From: an uncultured Bacteroidales bacterium
GTDB lineage: Bacteria; Bacteroidota; Bacteroidia; Bacteroidales; Muribaculaceae
Assembly: GCA_900542185.1 (NCBI GenBank)
Contig: UQMZ01000011.1
Span: forward strand, 1-64,000
Direction: 5' to 3'
DNA length: 64,000 nt
In this document: piece by piece, positions 59,669 to 64,000 of the stretch
How the letters are laid out: each line of letters opens with the position of its first letter
How positions within the stretch are numbered: the first letter of the stretch is position 1
Position numbers and translations under genes: made by a program
Notes under the pieces: generated by a model
Databases searched by the model: none
What the model saw: the letters and a program-made list of their open reading frames with translations, nothing else
What the model was told of the DNA's origin: nothing

Positions 59669-60247
59669 TTACTCGTAGCGCATGGAAACGATGTCCCAGT
59701 CCACGATGTTCCACAGCTGCTTCAGGTAATCGGCACGGCGGTTCTGATAGTCCAGATAGTATGCGTGCTCCCATACGTCGAACGTCATGATTGGACGCAG
59801 GCCATCGGTCATGGGGTTGCCGGCGTTAGGACCCTGAGTGATGTGAAGGTCTCCGTTTTTGTCGGCTGAAAGCCAGACCCATCCGGAACCGAACAGGGTG
59901 GCGCCTTTCTCCTCAAACTGACGCTTGAACTCGTCGAACGAACCGAAGGTGGCGTCTATCTTCTCGCGCAGTTTGCCTGTCGGTTCTTTCAGACCTTCGG
60001 GCGAGAACTGGAAGAAATAGAATATGTGGTTCCAGGCCTGCGAGGCATTGTTGAAGATCTTGCCCTCGCTCTTCACGATTATGTCTTCAAGAGACATGTT
60101 CTCGAATTCCGTGCCTTCTATCAGAGAGTTGAGAGTGTTGATATAGTTGCTCTCATGTTTGCCGTAGTGATAATCGATCGTATTACGAGATATGTACGGC
60201 TGCAGGGCGTCTACCGCGTATGGTAGACGTGGTTGACTGAATTTCAT
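59669..60247 (-). CDS. sodB: Superoxide dismutase (Fe/Mn family)
   Basis: This 192-residue cytoplasmic enzyme converts superoxide to peroxide and oxygen. Metal ligands are in HYGKHESNYI (His about 27), SQAWNHIFYF (His about 74), DVWEHAYYLDY (Asp about 156 and His about 160), and the family's FGSGWVWL is present. The SQAWNHIFYF form is closer to the iron-type relatives, and Bacteroides enzymes of this group accept either metal, so Fe-only use is not assumed. A single-gene transcript is likely. Confidence 0.95.
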   Translation of the reverse strand: MKFSQPRLPYAVDALQPYISRNTIDYHYGKHESNYINTLNSLIEGTEFENMSLEDIIVKSEGKIFNNASQAWNHIFYFFQFSPEGLKEPTGKLREKIDATFGSFDEFKRQFEEKGATLFGSGWVWLSADKNGDLHITQGPNAGNPMTDGLRPIMTFDVWEHAYYLDYQNRRADYLKQLWNIVDWDIVSMRYE

Positions 60248-60303
60248 AATATCCTCTTAAATTTAATCGAAAAAAAACATATTACCGTAGGCCCCAAAAA
60301 CAA

Positions 60304-60334
60304 GGCGCCTCACTATGAGAACAAGTGAGGCGCC
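60304..60334 (-). terminator. Terminator of the thi operon
   Basis: An 11-bp perfect stem (60304-60314 with 60324-60334), GGCGCCTCACT with its complement, is followed on the minus strand by TTGTTTTTGGGG. It lies 25 bases after the thiH stop. Confidence 0.8.
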
Positions 60335-60358
60335 CTATCGGTTCAACAGTGCCCGGAA

Positions 60359-61561
60359 TCAATCAAAAACGGAATCCCAGTCCTTCCATACAGGCTGGTA
60401 GCCGCCGGCGGCGATAGCCTCGATTACTTCGGTCGGAGTGCGTTCGTCCGACACTTCGAACTGCTCCAGAGCCTCGGGCGTGCTGCAATATCCTCCAGGT
60501 TCCGTCTTGCTTCCGGCGCTAAGTGACGTCACACCTAACGGGAAGATATGATTGCGGTACTCCGGTGCCTCGCGTGTGGAGAACGAGATGTCCACATCAT
60601 GGTCAAAGATGCGGAACGCACAGGTCAGCTTCACCAATTCGCGGTCGGAGATGATGCTCTTGGGCTGATAGCCGCTCTCCGACGGACGCATACGCGGAAA
60701 ATTGACCGAATAGCGCGAGCGCCAGTACTTCTTCTGAAGATAACGCAGATGCCGCGCCATCATCACCACGTCGGGCTGCCAGTCCTCAAGACCGAGCAAT
60801 ACGCCGAGACCTATCTTGTGTACTCCTGCGTCGCCCATTCGGTCATATCCGTTCAGACGCCATTCGTAGTGGCTTTTCATGCCCCACGGATGATACTTCC
60901 TGTACGATTCCCTGTGGTATGTCTCCTGAAAGCAGACCACGCCGTTCAGTCCGGAGTGTGTCAGGCGCTCGTATTGCGACGAACGAAGCGGCATCACCTC
61001 GATGGTCATGTTGTGGAAATAGGGACGGCACACCTGCAATACGTTCTCCAGGTAATCGACACCGCACTTCGACGGCCATTCGCCGGTGACAATCAGTATG
61101 TTCTCGAACGGACCGAGCTTCTTGATTGCCTTGCATTCCGCCTCCACCTGCTCCATGGTCAGGATGGTGCGCGGCATTTTGTTATCGAAGTTGAAACCGC
61201 AATACACGCACTTGTTGGTGCAAGCATTGGTGACGTACATCGGGATATACAGCGACACCACGTTGCCGAAGCGCTCGCGGGTGAAGTGGCGGCTAAGCTG
61301 CGCCATTTCCTCCAGGTGCGCGTCGGCAGCGGGGGAAATGAGCACAGCGAATTCCTCCGGTGTCAGCTGCTTCACGTTACGCGCGGCCTTGGCCAGCACA
61401 CGTCGCACGTCGGCGTCCGTTGCCTCGCGAACCATGCGGAACGTATCGTCCCAGTCATAGTCGCCGATCACATCGGTGAATCCATGACCGAATATAGCAT
61501 TGGGCGTCGGGTCGCTCGGAGCCTTGAATGAATTGATTTCTTTATCTGTCGTTACTGACAT
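60359..61561 (-). CDS. thiH: 2-iminoacetate synthase (radical SAM, thiamine thiazole branch)
   Basis: This 400-residue enzyme cleaves tyrosine to give dehydroglycine for thiazole formation by ThiG. The radical SAM cluster motif is seen as ACTNKCVYCGFN near residue 112 (Cys-x3-Cys-x2-Cys). The C-terminal part has the ThiH-type VSFPRMRPS-like and ITSLSAGSKTEPGGY segments. It is the third gene of the minus-strand group thiG-thiC-thiH, 21 bases after thiC. A TPP riboswitch is likely upstream of the operon, but that region lies outside the window. Confidence 0.95.
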   Translation of the reverse strand: MSVTTDKEINSFKAPSDPTPNAIFGHGFTDVIGDYDWDDTFRMVREATDADVRRVLAKAARNVKQLTPEEFAVLISPAADAHLEEMAQLSRHFTRERFGNVVSLYIPMYVTNACTNKCVYCGFNFDNKMPRTILTMEQVEAECKAIKKLGPFENILIVTGEWPSKCGVDYLENVLQVCRPYFHNMTIEVMPLRSSQYERLTHSGLNGVVCFQETYHRESYRKYHPWGMKSHYEWRLNGYDRMGDAGVHKIGLGVLLGLEDWQPDVVMMARHLRYLQKKYWRSRYSVNFPRMRPSESGYQPKSIISDRELVKLTCAFRIFDHDVDISFSTREAPEYRNHIFPLGVTSLSAGSKTEPGGYCSTPEALEQFEVSDERTPTEVIEAIAAGGYQPVWKDWDSVFD

Positions 61562-61582
61562 TTTCAGTTGTTTATAATCCTT

Positions 61583-63295
61583 TTATTGTTCGCATTTGTC
61601 GGCGATGTCCTGCGATATACGCATAGCGCAGAAGTTGGGGCCGCACATGGTGCAGAAACGGTCGTTGGCATCGGGAGCCTCACGGCGCGACTGGAGGTAA
61701 TATTCCTTGGCACGTTCCGGGTCAAGGCTCAGGTTGAACTGGTCCTTCCAGCGGAAGTCGTAGCGCGCCTTGGAAAGTGCGTCGTCGCGAACGGTTGCGC
61801 CGGGGAATCCCTTGGCGATGTCGGCGGCGTGGGCGGCGATCTTGTAAGTCACCACACCCTCGCGCACGTCAGACAGCGTGGGGAGCGACAGGTGCTCCTT
61901 GGGCGTCACATAGCATATCATGGCCGTTCCGAGCGCCGAGATGATGGCTGCTCCGATAGCCGATGTGATATGGTCGTATGCCGGGGCGATGTCGGTGGTA
62001 AGCGGGCCGAGTGTGTAGAAGGGAGCCTCGTGGCACGACTTGATTTCACGGTCCATGTTCTCGGGAATCTTCTGCATCGGCACGTGTCCGGGACCTTCTA
62101 TCAGCACCTGTACGTCGTGCTCCCATGCCTTGGCGCAGAGTTCGCCAAGCACATCCAGCTCAAGGAACTGTGCGCGGTCGTTGGCATCGTGGATGGAGCC
62201 GGGACGCATGCCGTCGCCGAGTGATACGGCTACATCGTACTTGTTCAGAATCTCGCAGATTTCGTCGAAGTGCTCGTACAGGAAACTTTCCTGATTGTGC
62301 AGCACGCACCACTGGGTCATGATGGAACCGCCGCGCGACACGCAGCCTGTAAGACGCTCGCCCACCAGTGCGGCATGTTCCTTAAGCACTCCGGCATGGA
62401 TGGTGAAGTAGTCCACGCCCTGCTCGGCCTGCTCTATGAGGGTGTCGCGGTATATCTCCCAAGTCAGTTTGCTGACGTCACCATTCACCTTCTCAAGAGC
62501 CTGATAGATAGGCACGGTACCCATCGGTACGGGACAGTTGCGGATAATCCATTCGCGCGTCTCGTGGATGTTGTCGCCGGTGCTGAGGTCCATCAGCGTG
62601 TCGCCGCCCCAGTAGCAGCTCCACACGGCTTTGGCCACTTCCTCCTCGATGCCCGACGACAGGGCGGAGTTGCCGATGTTTGTGTTGAGCTTGCAGCTGA
62701 ACTTGCGACCGATTATCATAGGCTCGGCCTCCGGGTGGTTGATATTGGAGGAGATTACGGCGCGGCCGGCTGCCACTTCCTGACGCACGAACTCGGGCGT
62801 TATATAGCTCTTGATGCCGCGAGCTTCGTTGTCAAGATTCTCCCGGATAGCAACATACTCCATTTCTGGAGTTATGATGCCCTTGCGGGCATAGTGCATC
62901 TGTGTGACACGGTGTCCTGCCTTGGCGCGACGGGGCTTGTGGCTGACGGGGAAACGTATGGCGTCCAGGCTCCTGTCGTCGCGGCGCATGCGGCCGTACT
63001 GGCTGGTGATGTCGTCAAGTTCCTCTGTGTCGTTGCGGTCGAGCACCCATTGTATGCGCTCGCGGGGAAGGCCCTTGTTGATGTCGGTCTTGATGTCCGG
63101 ATCGGTGTAGGGACCCGATGTGTCGTAGACCGTGATATCCTCGTTGGGGTATTCCACACGCTTGCCGTTCTCTATCTTTACTGTGGGGTACTGATGGATC
63201 TTGCGCATGCCCACGCGGATGTCGGGGCGTGATCCCTGTACGTATATTTTCTCCGACTTAGGGTAGGAGGAGACGTCGATGTTTTCGATTTTCAT
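61583..63295 (-). CDS. thiC: Phosphomethylpyrimidine synthase
   Basis: This 570-residue radical SAM enzyme rearranges aminoimidazole ribotide into the pyrimidine of thiamine. It shows the ThiC core (EGPGHVPM and PFYTLGPLTTDIAPAYDHITSA near residues 400-440) and the C-terminal cluster-binding segment FCTMCGPNFCAM (Cys-x2-Cys-x4-Cys). The length is typical. Spacing is 16 bases after thiG and 21 before thiH. Confidence 0.97.
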   Translation of the reverse strand: MKIENIDVSSYPKSEKIYVQGSRPDIRVGMRKIHQYPTVKIENGKRVEYPNEDITVYDTSGPYTDPDIKTDINKGLPRERIQWVLDRNDTEELDDITSQYGRMRRDDRSLDAIRFPVSHKPRRAKAGHRVTQMHYARKGIITPEMEYVAIRENLDNEARGIKSYITPEFVRQEVAAGRAVISSNINHPEAEPMIIGRKFSCKLNTNIGNSALSSGIEEEVAKAVWSCYWGGDTLMDLSTGDNIHETREWIIRNCPVPMGTVPIYQALEKVNGDVSKLTWEIYRDTLIEQAEQGVDYFTIHAGVLKEHAALVGERLTGCVSRGGSIMTQWCVLHNQESFLYEHFDEICEILNKYDVAVSLGDGMRPGSIHDANDRAQFLELDVLGELCAKAWEHDVQVLIEGPGHVPMQKIPENMDREIKSCHEAPFYTLGPLTTDIAPAYDHITSAIGAAIISALGTAMICYVTPKEHLSLPTLSDVREGVVTYKIAAHAADIAKGFPGATVRDDALSKARYDFRWKDQFNLSLDPERAKEYYLQSRREAPDANDRFCTMCGPNFCAMRISQDIADKCEQ

Positions 63296-63311
63296 AGAAT
63301 GAAATAAGGTA

Positions 63312-64000
63312 TTAATCGTTGAAGAATGCGGTTAATGAGCTTGTGGCCTGGGCGTTTGATGATACAGCACCGAGTCCTGCCAGGAATGCCCGGCGTCCGG
63401 CGTGCACGGCCTCGGCGAATGCCTGAGCCATCATGACGGGGTCACCGGAAACTGCAATCGCAGTGTTCACCAGCACGGCATCAGCACCCATTTCCATAGC
63501 CTCGGCGGCATGTGAAGGAGCACCGAGGCCGGCATCTACCACAACGGGAAGCTGCGACTGCTCGATGATTATCTCCAGCAGGTCGCGAGTCACCAGGCCC
63601 TTGTTGGTACCGATCGGGGCTGCAAGAGGCATCACTGCAGATGCTCCGGCCTCCTCAAGAAGTTTGCACAGCACAGGATCGGCCTGAATGTAGGGAAGCA
63701 CCACGAAGCCCTCCTTGGCCAGCTCGCGGGTGGCTTTCAGAGTCTCTATGGGATCCGGCATCAGATAGCGCGGATCGGGGTGTATTTCAAGCTTGATGAA
63801 GTTGGTCTGGAATATCTCGCGGCTCATCTGTGCGGCCAGTATGGCTTCGTCGGCGGTACGTACGCCTGAAGTGTTGGGCAGCAGCTGAACGTGCTCGCGG
63901 TTGATGTGGGTCATCATCTCGTCCGTGGCCTCGTTCATCATGTTGACGCGCTTCATCGCCACTGTGATCATCTGCGAGCCTGAAGCCTTGACGGCCTCAA
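63312..64000 (-). CDS. thiG: Thiazole synthase, cut by the window edge
   Basis: About 229 residues of the expected 255 are in the window. The first codons lie beyond 64000. The visible part continues EAVKASGSQMITVAMKRVN into the TIM-barrel ThiG pattern, with LLPNTSGVRTADEAILAAQ, FIKLEIHPDPRYLMPDP (Lys forming the Schiff base), GASAVMPLAAPIGTNKGL and VVDAGLGAPSHAAEAMEMGADAVLVNTAI. ThiG joins deoxyxylulose phosphate, dehydroglycine from ThiH and sulfur from ThiS. It is the first of the three thi genes here. Confidence 0.95.
   Translation of the reverse strand, partial: EAVKASGSQMITVAMKRVNMMNEATDEMMTHINREHVQLLPNTSGVRTADEAILAAQMSREIFQTNFIKLEIHPDPRYLMPDPIETLKATRELAKEGFVVLPYIQADPVLCKLLEEAGASAVMPLAAPIGTNKGLVTRDLLEIIIEQSQLPVVVDAGLGAPSHAAEAMEMGADAVLVNTAIAVSGDPVMMAQAFAEAVHAGRRAFLAGLGAVSSNAQATSSLTAFFND

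Noticed and set aside
60335..61600. TPP riboswitch in the thi genes
   Set aside because: The gaps between thiG, thiC and thiH are 16-21 bases, too short. Any riboswitch must lie upstream of the operon, beyond the window.
1..64000. CRISPR array, tRNA or rRNA genes
   Set aside because: No run of equal repeats with equal spacers and no cloverleaf or rRNA-like stretches were seen. The intergenic regions are short and all have been read.

Overview
The window looks like chromosomal DNA of a gut member of Bacteroidales, most like the Muribaculaceae/Bacteroides side of the order. The evidence is two SusC/SusD glycan-uptake loci with STN-type TonB receptors and a FecR regulator, SusE/F-like surface proteins, a Bacteroides-type serine palmitoyltransferase (sphingolipid synthesis), lineage families (DUF4296, DUF1599, BT_3928-like DoxX, PorT-like barrels), and promoters with the Bacteroides -33 TTTG / -7 TAnnTTTG pattern instead of E. 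coli boxes. No tRNA, rRNA, CRISPR array or intact transposase gene was seen.

Layout. Positions 1-1334 hold the end of an aminotransferase followed by an ornithine cyclodeaminase-like gene. Positions 1378-7732 (minus strand) are envelope and translation housekeeping: ddl, ileS, lspA and a DUF4296 lipoprotein. Positions 7800-9022 form a small defence island: an Abi_2 (AbiF/AbiD-like) HEPN protein followed by a candidate ~90-nt structured RNA with its own consensus promoter and terminator. A cation efflux transporter preceded by a 32-codon overlapping ORF follows on the minus strand. Positions 10366-13408 carry two tandem secreted paralogues sharing a 510-bp identical core, then a phosphoesterase.

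Positions 13545-40948 are accessory glycan metabolism. Locus A is FecR, a GH5 lipoprotein, SusC, SusD, an unrecognised 712-residue secreted protein and GH3. Locus B is SusC, SusD, a four-repeat SusE/F-like lipoprotein, a GH27-like enzyme, a small SusE/F-like protein, a two-domain acetylesterase and GH97; another acetylesterase lies on the minus strand beside FecR. The loci are separated by a 334-bp structured repeat with 34-bp inverted ends and two 93-nt hairpins. The enzyme set would suit an acetylated polysaccharide with beta-linked backbone and alpha-linked side groups, but the substrate cannot be read from sequence.

Positions 41021-42339 hold a strong terminator and a zeta-type toxin/antitoxin pair with a candidate operator. 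From 42340 the window is mostly core: an ABM-domain enzyme, dnaK, an spt-tgt-lipopolysaccharide permease operon, a CHU_C / LysM / PorT-like envelope cluster, an undecaprenyl-phosphate sugar transferase, DUF1599, a DoxX-like protein, thioredoxin, an unrecognised membrane protein with a split zinc ribbon, a Spy-like protein with an exact Cys-every-5-residues repeat, rlmH, a DUF3108 protein, superoxide dismutase and the thiG-thiC-thiH thiamine operon, which runs off the right edge.

The most interesting items are the Abi_2 gene with its adjacent RNA (a possible RNA-controlled toxin), the two-hairpin inverted-repeat element, the tandem paralogues with a sharply bounded identical core, the zeta toxin with its unfamiliar partner, and the two unrecognised envelope proteins at 55806 and 57508.
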